Notes under the pieces: generated by a model
Database searches by the model: none
Told to the model about the DNA's origin: nothing
Seen by the model: the letters and a program-made list of their open reading frames with translations, nothing else
Assembly: GCF_036245645.1 (NCBI RefSeq)
Contig: NZ_BTPE01000010.1
Coordinates: 122,363 to 186,362, forward strand
DNA length: 64,000 nucleotides
Origin: Algoriphagus taiwanensis
GTDB lineage: Bacteria; Bacteroidota; Bacteroidia; Cytophagales; Cyclobacteriaceae
Reading direction: 5' to 3'
Made by a program: the position numbers and the translations under genes
Shown here: positions 1-7,041 of the stretch, piece after piece
Position numbering within the stretch: the stretch's first letter is position 1
Layout of the letters: each line of letters starts with the position of its first letter

Positions 1-135
1 GTCCCTGAAAACCTAAATCCTAATCTCAGTGGCAACTATATCCGCAGACTTCCCTATCCGGATAGCGAGGTAAGCCGAAACGGAAGCAATGTTCCCTCGG
101 TGACTTTGCTCGATCGCATCTGGTGGAACCAATAA
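1..135 (+). CDS. SusD/RagB-like outer-membrane lipoprotein, C-terminal fragment
   Basis: An open frame enters from the left edge and stops at TAA 133-135, giving the last 44 residues of a protein. The tail contains RRLPYPDSEVSRN and ends LLDRIWWNQ. A YP-x-SE-x(3)-N motif followed by a terminal tryptophan-rich WW motif is what I recognise from the C-termini of the SusD-like_2 glycan/nutrient-binding lipoproteins that cap SusC TonB-dependent transporters in Bacteroidota. The start, signal peptide and TPR helices lie outside the window, so the family call rests on the tail alone. A hairpin terminator follows directly, so this gene ends its own transcription unit. Confidence 0.55.
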   Translation, partial: VPENLNPNLSGNYIRRLPYPDSEVSRNGSNVPSVTLLDRIWWNQ

Positions 136-153
136 GTTTTTGACCAATCCTCA

Positions 154-187
154 AAGTCTCCTGCCAAAAGCAGGGGACTTTTTTTAT
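154..187 (+). terminator. Intrinsic terminator after the SusD-like gene
   Basis: An 11-bp stem (AAGTCTCCTGC / GCAGGGGACTT, one G-T pair) closes a short CAAAA loop and runs into seven T residues. It sits between the stop at 135 and the start at 197. Because it overlaps any longer upstream reading of the next gene, it also argues for the 197 start. Confidence 0.85.
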
Positions 188-196
188 TTTAATCCT

Positions 197-1495
197 ATGA
201 AACGACTTCTCCTAGCACTCCTTATCCTTGCCAGCTCCTGCACGGTCTCGAAAATCAATAAATCCATCACCAAATCGTCTGTTTTTGACAAAGGCCATTT
301 GGGGTTTATGCTTGTGGACCCATCAAAAGACAAGGCTTTGGTATCCATAAATGAAGACAAATATTTTATTCCCGCATCCAATACCAAGCTTTTTACTTTT
401 TATGCTTCTTATTCTGTCTTGGGTGATGGCAAGATCAATGGCCTGAATTATTTGGAAAAAGGCGATTCCTTGATCTTTTGGGGTACCGGAGACCCCAGTT
501 TGCTTCATCCTGATTTCATGGACAGCACCGTCGTTGATTTCCTCAGAAACTCAGAAAGGAAGCTATTCCTGGTGAACACTTTTGATCAAGTGGATGCATT
601 TGGGCCGGGATGGTCATGGGATTGGTACAATGCTTATTATGCTACCGAAAGATCAGCTTTTCCCATTTACGGCAATGTGGTGAGGTTTTCCAAAGATTCC
701 ACCCAATCCGGGTTTGACACCTATCCGGCTTACTTTGAACCAAAACTAAGTCCGGCACCAGGGCCACCGAGCTTCCTGACTTTTCAGCGGGATCGGTTCG
801 AGAATGAATACCAATATTTCACTCCAGAGTCCAGCCATTCTTTTGAGCGGGATATTCCTTTTATCACCTCGGCTGCCTTTACAGCAGAGCTTTTGAGTGA
901 AAAAACAGGAAAGAAGGTCACCTTGATTGCTGGAGAAAAATACCTCTCCCAGAATCCTAAAAAACTTCAAACAGCCCCTGCCGACAGCATCTATGCCCAG
1001 ATGATGAAGATCAGCGACAATTTCCTGGCAGAGCAGCTGATGCTTTTGGTTTCGGATCAGCTGAATAACCGACTCAGTACTCGGGAGGCAATAGATTATG
1101 CCAAGGAAAATCTATTGAATGACCTGCCTGACGAGCCCATGTGGTACGACGGGTCAGGGCTTTCATCAAGAAATATGTTTACCCCACGGTCCATCATTGC
1201 GCTTTTGGAGAAAATCAGAGCAGAAGTACCCCTGGAAAAAATCAAAGCCTATTTCCCTGCCGGTGGAGAATCCGGAACGATCCGAAGCTGGTATCCTGCC
1301 GAGGAGGGGCAGCCTCCATACATCTATGCCAAAACGGGTACACTCAGCATGTCCAATGCCCTCAGTGGCTATCTGGTCACCAAAAGCGGAAAGATTCTTC
1401 ACTTTTCCTGCCTGATGAACAATTATCAGATTCCTTCCAGTGAACTGAAAACCGAATTGCAAAAGGTGCTTTACTTCATCCACGACAAGTATTAA
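197..1495 (+). CDS. dacB: D-alanyl-D-alanine carboxypeptidase / PBP4 (peptidase S13), lipoprotein
   Basis: This 432-residue protein has the three penicillin-binding-protein motifs of S13 D-Ala-D-Ala carboxypeptidase/endopeptidases: SxxK as S61-N-T-K64, SxN as S273-D-N, and KTG at 379-381. These enzymes trim peptidoglycan side chains in the periplasm. The N-terminus MKRLLLALLILASSC is a lipoprotein signal with lipobox ASSC. The ATG at 197 is preferred over in-frame upstream codons because those fall in the preceding terminator and would bury the signal peptide. It is the first of five closely packed genes; the next starts 3 bp after its stop. Family members are often around 450-500 residues, so this one is slightly compact. 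Confidence 0.88.
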   Translation: MKRLLLALLILASSCTVSKINKSITKSSVFDKGHLGFMLVDPSKDKALVSINEDKYFIPASNTKLFTFYASYSVLGDGKINGLNYLEKGDSLIFWGTGDPSLLHPDFMDSTVVDFLRNSERKLFLVNTFDQVDAFGPGWSWDWYNAYYATERSAFPIYGNVVRFSKDSTQSGFDTYPAYFEPKLSPAPGPPSFLTFQRDRFENEYQYFTPESSHSFERDIPFITSAAFTAELLSEKTGKKVTLIAGEKYLSQNPKKLQTAPADSIYAQMMKISDNFLAEQLMLLVSDQLNNRLSTREAIDYAKENLLNDLPDEPMWYDGSGLSSRNMFTPRSIIALLEKIRAEVPLEKIKAYFPAGGESGTIRSWYPAEEGQPPYIYAKTGTLSMSNALSGYLVTKSGKILHFSCLMNNYQIPSSELKTELQKVLYFIHDKY

Positions 1496-1498
1496 GCC

Positions 1499-2509
1499 AT
1501 GAAGAAATCCCCTCAAGCAAACACTTATACTTCTTTAAAGAATGAGATCAGTCAGCTTCTTATAGCTGGAAGAGAAAAAGCTGGGCGGGCTGTCAATACC
1601 ATTTTGGTGCAGACCTACTGGCAAATTGGAAGACATATTGTGGAATATGAGCAAGGAGGAGAAGTAAAGTCAGAATATGGCTCAAACCTCCTGGATCGGC
1701 TTTCCCGGGACTTGACACTGGAGTTTGGAAAAGGGTTCAGCAGGTCAAATCTCGTTTACATGAGAAAATTTTTTGTAAGCTTTCCAATTAGTGAGACAGT
1801 GTCTCACCAATTGAGTTGGAGTCATTATTTTGAAATCCTTAAATCGGATGAAGCGCTTGAAATCAGCTTTTATACTAAGCAATGCGAAAAAGAAAACTGG
1901 TCTGTGCGAGAACTCAAGCGGCAAATGAAGAGCATGCTTTTTCACAGATTGGCATTGAGTAAAGACAAAAATGAAATCTTGCAATTATCCCAAAAAGGGG
2001 CTGAACTCCAGCAGGCAAAAGACCTGATCAAAGACCCCTATGTCTTTGAATTTTTGGGTTTGCAAAATCAAATTACCTATACGGAAGGTGAGCTCGAAAC
2101 CCAATTGATCCAAAACCTTCAGGATTTTCTATTGGAATTGGGAAAAGGCTTTGCATTTATCGGGCAACAATATCGGATCACCTTGGCCAATAGGCATTTT
2201 TATGTAGATCTTGTTTTCTACCACCGAATCCTAAAATGCTTCGTTCTCATCGACCTAAAAAGAGGAGAAATTGACCATCAGGATATTGGTCAAATGAATT
2301 TATACCTAAACTATTTCAGAAAAGAGGAAAATGTGGAAGGTGACAATCCTCCGATTGGAATTGTTTTAGGTGCCTATAAAGACCACATTCTGGTCGAATA
2401 CGCCACAGATAATATCAACAATCAGCTCTTTGTCAGCAAATACCAACTCTACCTTCCAAATAAAGAGGAGCTAGCCAAAGAACTCGAACGCCACCTTATA
2501 ACCCAATAA
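1499..2509 (+). CDS. DUF1016/YhcG-type PD-(D/E)XK nuclease-domain protein
   Basis: This 336-residue soluble protein has an N-terminal DUF1016 winged-helix-like region (about residues 15-150, including QTYWQIGRHIVEYEQ) and a C-terminal YhcG nuclease fold (about 175-325). The PD-(D/E)XK signature is visible as YVDLVFYHR (Asp near 237) followed by LIDLKRG (Asp near 252, Lys near 254). The family is widespread and often associated with mobile or defence loci. Its substrate is not established, and DNA cleavage is inferred from the fold. Here it lies between a PBP4 and an S9 peptidase with 3-bp gaps on both sides, so it is cotranscribed with housekeeping-type genes rather than with an obvious defence partner. 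Confidence 0.88.
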   Translation: MKKSPQANTYTSLKNEISQLLIAGREKAGRAVNTILVQTYWQIGRHIVEYEQGGEVKSEYGSNLLDRLSRDLTLEFGKGFSRSNLVYMRKFFVSFPISETVSHQLSWSHYFEILKSDEALEISFYTKQCEKENWSVRELKRQMKSMLFHRLALSKDKNEILQLSQKGAELQQAKDLIKDPYVFEFLGLQNQITYTEGELETQLIQNLQDFLLELGKGFAFIGQQYRITLANRHFYVDLVFYHRILKCFVLIDLKRGEIDHQDIGQMNLYLNYFRKEENVEGDNPPIGIVLGAYKDHILVEYATDNINNQLFVSKYQLYLPNKEELAKELERHLITQ

Positions 2510-2512
2510 ACG

Positions 2513-4579
2513 ATGAAACCCCGCCAATTCTTTGTCCTTTTTCTGCTCATCTCCTATCCTGCCTTCTCCCAAACCTTCACCATGGAGCAGGTGGGGAAAT
2601 TCACCTTTCCCTCCGAACTCACAGCAGATCAATCTGGCACTCAACTCGCCTGGGCTATGTATGAGCAGGGCAAGCGAAATGTGTATTTCGCAAAGGCTCC
2701 GGAATTTGAACCTCAAAAACTCACCTCATTTGACAAGGACGATGGGCAGGAAATCTCCAGCTTGACCTTTACTCCGGATGGAAAACACTTGGTTTTTGTC
2801 CGTGGTGGAGATCATGGCGGAGGAAATGCATCCTCAACGGTCAATGCTGAAAACCTTCCTCAGCTGCCCAAAGTAGAGATTTGGAAAATAGATATCCAAA
2901 ACCGAAAAGCCAATCCGATCACCGAAGGAGATGAATTCAAACTCAGTCCAGCTGGAGAAATCTATTTCCTCAAAGGAGGACAAGTTTGGAAAGTTGGTCT
3001 TGGAGAAAATGCAAAACCCACTCAGGTCTTCCAAATCAAAGGGAATGTCAACTCCATGGAATTTTCTCCTGATGGAAAAAGCCTAGCCTTCACTGTCAAT
3101 CGAGGAGGACATCAATTGATCGGAATCTATCGGAATGCTGAAACTTCCATCCAATTCATTTCCCCTTCTTTTCATCGCTATTCCCAACCCAAATGGTCAC
3201 CCGATGGCAGCAAAATCGCCTTTATCAAAACCTTGGGAGGGACCGGTGCTGCTTACCCACTTTTAGAGCCGAGACATGCTCCTTGGGAGATTTGGCAGGC
3301 TGATATGGCTAGTGGAAAAGCCGAAATGCTCTGGAAAGCTCCTGAAACATTGAGAGGATCTTACCGCTATTTCTTTTTCTCTTATCCCAATGAAAACGAG
3401 TTGGTCTTTGAATCCTATCACGACGGATGGCAGCATTTGTACGTTTTTGACATAGAAAGTAAAAAAGAAACTCTCCTTACTCCCGGTGAGTATATGGTAG
3501 AGCAAATCAAGCTAAGCCCAGAGGGAAATCGAATCCTTTTTTCTGCCAATCAGGGACCGGAAAAGGAAGACAAAGACCGAAGACATATCGGCTCGGTGGA
3601 TTTAAAAAGCAAAAAGCTGACTTGGGAAACCCGTGGAGAAGGGATCGAAGCCTACCCAGTGGCTTTGGCAGAAGGACAACTCGCCTACTTTTCTGCCACT
3701 TCCCAGCGACCGCATTTGGTCACAGTCAAAAGAGCCAATCAAGCTCAAATCCTACAGGCAGAATTGATCCCCGCCGATTTCCCCCAGCAAAAACTAGTGA
3801 CTCCCAAACAAGTCAAATTCACCGCTCCTGATGGAACCACAGTCTATGGGCAATTATTCGAAAAGGAAGGAGGTCCAGCCCAAAAACCCGGGGTAGTTTT
3901 CGTGCATGGAGGCCCTCAGCGGCAGATGCTTTTGGGATGGAGCTACATGGACTATTACACCAATACCTATGCACTGAATCAGTATTTGGCTGAATTGGGT
4001 TTTGTGGTCCTTTCGGTCAATTTCCGATTGGGAATCGGGTATGGCTATGAGTTTCATAGACCTGCGTACGGCTATTACCAAGGGGCTGTGGAATACCAAG
4101 ACATCAAAGCCGGGGGAGAATTCTTAGCCAATTTACCCCAAGTGGACGGAGAAAAAATAGGGATTTATGGGGGAAGTTACGGAGGCTACCTGACCGCCTT
4201 GGCTTTGGCTCGGGATTCCAAGCTTTTCAAAGTTGGAGTTGATATTCACGGCGTGCATGATCTGGATAGCCGGTATGAGCTTCCCGATGGATACGAAGTA
4301 GCCCCGGATTATGAAAAAGCAAAAGAAATCGCTTGGAAATCCTCTCCTATCGCTGATTTGGCGACTTGGACCAGTCCGGTACTCTTCATTCATTCGGACG
4401 ATGACCGGAATGTGAATGTGAGCCAAACTACGGATCTGATCCGAAGATTTGATGAGTTGAAAAAACCGTATGAATCGATTTTAATCCCCGGAGATACCCA
4501 TCACTGGATGAAGTGGGAAAATATGATCCGTGTTTCCAATGAAACCGCTACCTTTCTTCAAAAGCACTTGATGAACTAG
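2513..4579 (+). CDS. S9 family prolyl oligopeptidase-type peptidase (exported)
   Basis: This 688-residue protein has a cleavable signal peptide (MKPRQFFVLFLLISYPAFSQ), a seven-bladed beta-propeller with WD40-like repeats (SPDGK, TPDGKH, SPEGN) over roughly residues 30-400, and a C-terminal alpha/beta hydrolase domain. The catalytic triad is readable: Ser555 in GGSYGGY, Asp within HSDDDRNV (629-631), and His in DTHHW (663-664). S9 enzymes are dipeptidyl or acylaminoacyl peptidases acting on short peptides, here presumably in the periplasm. The start lies 3 bp after the upstream stop. Subfamily (DPP versus acylaminoacyl peptidase) is uncertain. Confidence 0.9.
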   Translation: MKPRQFFVLFLLISYPAFSQTFTMEQVGKFTFPSELTADQSGTQLAWAMYEQGKRNVYFAKAPEFEPQKLTSFDKDDGQEISSLTFTPDGKHLVFVRGGDHGGGNASSTVNAENLPQLPKVEIWKIDIQNRKANPITEGDEFKLSPAGEIYFLKGGQVWKVGLGENAKPTQVFQIKGNVNSMEFSPDGKSLAFTVNRGGHQLIGIYRNAETSIQFISPSFHRYSQPKWSPDGSKIAFIKTLGGTGAAYPLLEPRHAPWEIWQADMASGKAEMLWKAPETLRGSYRYFFFSYPNENELVFESYHDGWQHLYVFDIESKKETLLTPGEYMVEQIKLSPEGNRILFSANQGPEKEDKDRRHIGSVDLKSKKLTWETRGEGIEAYPVALAEGQLAYFSATSQRPHLVTVKRANQAQILQAELIPADFPQQKLVTPKQVKFTAPDGTTVYGQLFEKEGGPAQKPGVVFVHGGPQRQMLLGWSYMDYYTNTYALNQYLAELGFVVLSVNFRLGIGYGYEFHRPAYGYYQGAVEYQDIKAGGEFLANLPQVDGEKIGIYGGSYGGYLTALALARDSKLFKVGVDIHGVHDLDSRYELPDGYEVAPDYEKAKEIAWKSSPIADLATWTSPVLFIHSDDDRNVNVSQTTDLIRRFDELKKPYESILIPGDTHHWMKWENMIRVSNETATFLQKHLMN

Positions 4580-4581
4580 CC

Positions 4582-5007
4582 ATGGCCGAAAATAAAACCC
4601 AACCCACCGATGCATCAGTCGATGATTTTATCAATCAGGTAGAATCTCCAAAAAAACGGGAAGATGCCTTTGCACTAAAAAAAATGATGGAAGAAATCAC
4701 CGGTGAAAAGGCAGTGATGTGGGGGCCAAGTATTATTGGTTTTGGACAATATCATTACAAATATGAATCAGGCCGGGAAGGAGATTTTTTGATTGTGGGT
4801 TTTTCCCCAAGGAAAGCTTCGATTTCTCTTTATGTGCTTGGATGCATGCATGAGGATTTTGATTTTACTATTCAGAAACTGGGCAAAGTAAAAACAGGGG
4901 CATCCTGTATATACATCAACAAACTATCGGATATCGATGAAAACGCCCTACAGGAATTGATTGCTAAAGGATACCAATACATGAAATCAAAATACCCCAC
5001 CCGATGA
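4582..5007 (+). CDS. DUF1801 (YdhG-like) domain protein
   Basis: This 141-residue cytosolic protein carries the DUF1801 core, including KREDAFALKKMMEEITGE, the MWGPSIIGFG turn and FSPRKASISLYVL. The family is small and common in Bacteroidota and Firmicutes, and its biochemical role is unknown. It starts 2 bp after the S9 peptidase stop and overlaps the next gene by 4 bp (ATGA), so translation is probably coupled. No signal peptide or membrane segment is seen. Confidence 0.88.
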   Translation: MAENKTQPTDASVDDFINQVESPKKREDAFALKKMMEEITGEKAVMWGPSIIGFGQYHYKYESGREGDFLIVGFSPRKASISLYVLGCMHEDFDFTIQKLGKVKTGASCIYINKLSDIDENALQELIAKGYQYMKSKYPTR

Positions 5008-5747
5008 TTTTTCAAATCCTCAATGGAGATGCATTGTTAGAACAGTTCCCGGATGAAATTCCCGGAGAACGGATCGTTTTCAGAGAGTGCCTGATTGACG
5101 GAGCGGTTCGGGCCGAATCTGGCAAAGAACTCTGGGAAGTTCGGGCGGAATTCATCCACCAATCGTATCCAGAAACTTCTCATGCCGACTATGAAAAGCA
5201 CTCCTACCAGGAAATCCTAAAAATCAAAAGTATCCCTCCCGACAGCAAGATTTACTGCTGGTTTGAAGAAGACCTCTTCTGCCAAGTTAATCTGTGGTTT
5301 GTATTCAACTACCTGAAAACCCATCCGGCAGAAGTCTTTTTGGTCTTGCCCTATCCGGATTCTCCTTATCATTTTTCCACTTTGGGCAAAAAAGAACTGA
5401 TCGAGAACTTTGAGAAAAAGGCACATGCCATCAGTGCCAGAGAGCGAGAGGTATTGGGAGACCTTTGGATCCATTTTCAGAATGAAGACGTATTTGAGGC
5501 CCTAAAAATCGCAGATCTTTTTTCGGAACGATTTCCTTTTCTCAAAGAAGCTGTCGAGGCATGGAGAGATATGATGCCGATTGGAGATTACCCGGGGAAG
5601 CCAAAGGCTACCCTTCTTGAAATTCAAAAGAGCTTGGGAACCAGCAGTTTTCCTGAGATTTTCCGTGAATTTCAAAGGAGGCTGCCTATCTATGGATTTG
5701 GAGATTTGCAGGTGAAAAGAATGGGAAAAGAACTTGGGATTTTTTAA
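5004..5747 (+). CDS. DUF1835 domain protein
   Basis: This 247-residue protein begins with the hallmark of DUF1835, an N-terminal LNGDAL motif (FQILNGDALLEQF), followed by acidic WFEEDLFCQVNLWF and a C-terminal helical region. The function of the family is not known. Its ATG overlaps the DUF1801 stop (ATGA at 5004-5007), so it is the last gene of the five-gene run that starts at 197. A degraded tRNA lies about 50 bp downstream. Confidence 0.85.
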   Translation: MIFQILNGDALLEQFPDEIPGERIVFRECLIDGAVRAESGKELWEVRAEFIHQSYPETSHADYEKHSYQEILKIKSIPPDSKIYCWFEEDLFCQVNLWFVFNYLKTHPAEVFLVLPYPDSPYHFSTLGKKELIENFEKKAHAISAREREVLGDLWIHFQNEDVFEALKIADLFSERFPFLKEAVEAWRDMMPIGDYPGKPKATLLEIQKSLGTSSFPEIFREFQRRLPIYGFGDLQVKRMGKELGIF

Positions 5748-5798
5748 TTCTGCATCACTTGCAAATCAACTTTCATTCCTCATAAATTTGGAAATAAA

Positions 5799-5902
5799 GC
5801 AGGTGTCGCTCAGTGGCTTAGTCCGCCTTGGCGGATCCCAAGCTGAAGGTTCCCGATCTTTTTCGGGACAGGCTGCGAGTTCGAGACTCATTACCCGCTC
5901 CA
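5799..5902 (+). pseudogene. tRNA-Gly(CCC) relic carrying two short palindromic inserts
   Basis: The segment reads as a tRNA-Gly that no longer folds. Acceptor halves GCAGGTG (5799-5805) and TACCCGC (5892-5898) pair at six of seven positions and are followed by T then CCA at 5900-5902. The D-arm starts GCTCAGTGGCT. The 3' half of the anticodon arm, TCCCAAGCTGA (5836-5846), fits a CCC anticodon with U33 and A37. A T-arm GCGAG-TTCGAGA-CTCAT is present but weakened. The 5' anticodon strand is replaced by the palindrome TCCGCCTTGGCGGA (5822-5835). The variable region holds TCCCGATCTTTTTCGGGA plus CAGGCTG (5851-5875). At 104 nt with a broken D-arm it is unlikely to be functional. Confidence 0.7.
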
Positions 5903-5948
5903 AGGTATCCCAAGTGATGCCTTTTGTTTTTTGTCGTAACTTCAAGGC

Positions 5949-6926
5949 ATGCGTTGGTCACTTGATTTTCCCATCCCCGATTCTCCATTTCCCATCTCCC
6001 ATGAGAGTAAAATCCTGAGCATAGGTTCCTGCTTTGCCCAGGTGATCGGACAAAAAATGCAGGAAAGCAAAATGGATGTACTGATCAATCCCTTTGGGAC
6101 CCTATTCCATCCCAAAATCATTTCCCAACTGCTAGACCATGCCTTGTTTCAGGATCCTTTAGACGAATCAGGAATTTTGGTGCGGGAAGGATTATTTTTC
6201 CATTATTCCGCTCATTCGGATTTGGTGGGCAAAAGCGAGGAAGAGCTCAGGCAACTTTGGAATGAAAAAATCCAAGCAACGCATCACTATCTATCCTCAG
6301 GAACTCACTTGATCTTGACTTTTGGTACGGCTTGGATTTATGAGCACCATGAATTCGGTTCGGTGGCTAATTGCCACAAGCAGCCTCAAAAGTTGTTTGA
6401 GAAAAGACTCTCCAAGCTGGAATCCATGCTTTTTGAAATGGATGTTACCTTAGGAAATCTTTCGCGTGTTTTCCCCAAACTGAAAATCATACTTACAGTC
6501 AGTCCAGTACGCCATATCAAGGACGGGATTCCTGAAAATCAACTGAGTAAAAGTCTACTCCGGGTCCTTTGTCATGAACTTGAAAAGAAATTTGAGCACC
6601 TCTCCTATTTTCCTGCCTACGAGATCATGATGGACGAATTGAGGGATTACCGATTTTACAAATCTGATCTCATTCATCCTTCCGAAGAAGCCGAAAACTA
6701 CATCTGGGGGAAGTTTTCCAACAGTTTTTTTTCTAAAGAAACTCGGGAAAAAATCACTGAAATCCAGAAGATTCAGCGGGAATTAGCTCATATCCCCTTG
6801 AACCCCGAGAGTGAATCTCACCGGAAATATCTTCAAAACTTAAAGGCCAAACTGGAACAATTAAATAAGGAATTTGATTTTTCTATCGAGATTCAAAAAA
6901 TTTCTGAGAGTCTTAGATTGAATTAA
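5949..6926 (+). CDS. GSCFA domain protein
   Basis: This 325-residue protein is named for its motif: SIGSCFA sits near residue 27, followed by NPFGTLFHP, TFGTAWIYEH and the later ADLIHPS-type block (SDLIHPSEEAENY). The GSCFA family resembles SGNH/GDSL hydrolases, with Ser in the GSCF motif and a distal D-x-x-H, but no substrate is established. The N-terminal stretch FPIPDSPFPISHESK matches the family's usual IP-SPF-I pattern, supporting the ATG at 5949. It has no signal peptide. A C-rich/G-rich hairpin follows the stop. Confidence 0.9.
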   Translation: MRWSLDFPIPDSPFPISHESKILSIGSCFAQVIGQKMQESKMDVLINPFGTLFHPKIISQLLDHALFQDPLDESGILVREGLFFHYSAHSDLVGKSEEELRQLWNEKIQATHHYLSSGTHLILTFGTAWIYEHHEFGSVANCHKQPQKLFEKRLSKLESMLFEMDVTLGNLSRVFPKLKIILTVSPVRHIKDGIPENQLSKSLLRVLCHELEKKFEHLSYFPAYEIMMDELRDYRFYKSDLIHPSEEAENYIWGKFSNSFFSKETREKITEIQKIQRELAHIPLNPESESHRKYLQNLKAKLEQLNKEFDFSIEIQKISESLRLN

Positions 6927-6938
6927 AAATCCCCCTAA

Positions 6939-6955
6939 CCCCCTTAAAAAGGGGG
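6939..6955. repeat. CCCCCTT/AAGGGGG hairpin
   Basis: A 7-bp perfect stem (CCCCCTT at 6939-6945, AAGGGGG at 6949-6955) with an AAA loop follows the GSCFA stop by 12 bp and is preceded by a second CCCCC tract. It lacks a T-run, so it may be a weak terminator or a dispersed repeat. This type of CCCCCTAACCCCCTT element is common in bacterial intergenic DNA. Confidence 0.55.
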
Positions 6956-7041
6956 AATTTGATCCAATTCCTATTGTAGATTCAATTACAAATTTGGGGA
7001 TGGTTTACAATCTTTCAATTTTGCAATGTTCCAATTTTCCA

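Noticed and set aside
5964..6002. Five 7-bp units (TTCCCAT-like) at the start of the GSCFA gene, resembling the heptad repeats found between genes
   Set aside because: The encoded FPIPDSPFPISHESK agrees with the conserved N-terminus expected for GSCFA proteins, so the periodicity is probably coding coincidence rather than a repeat array.
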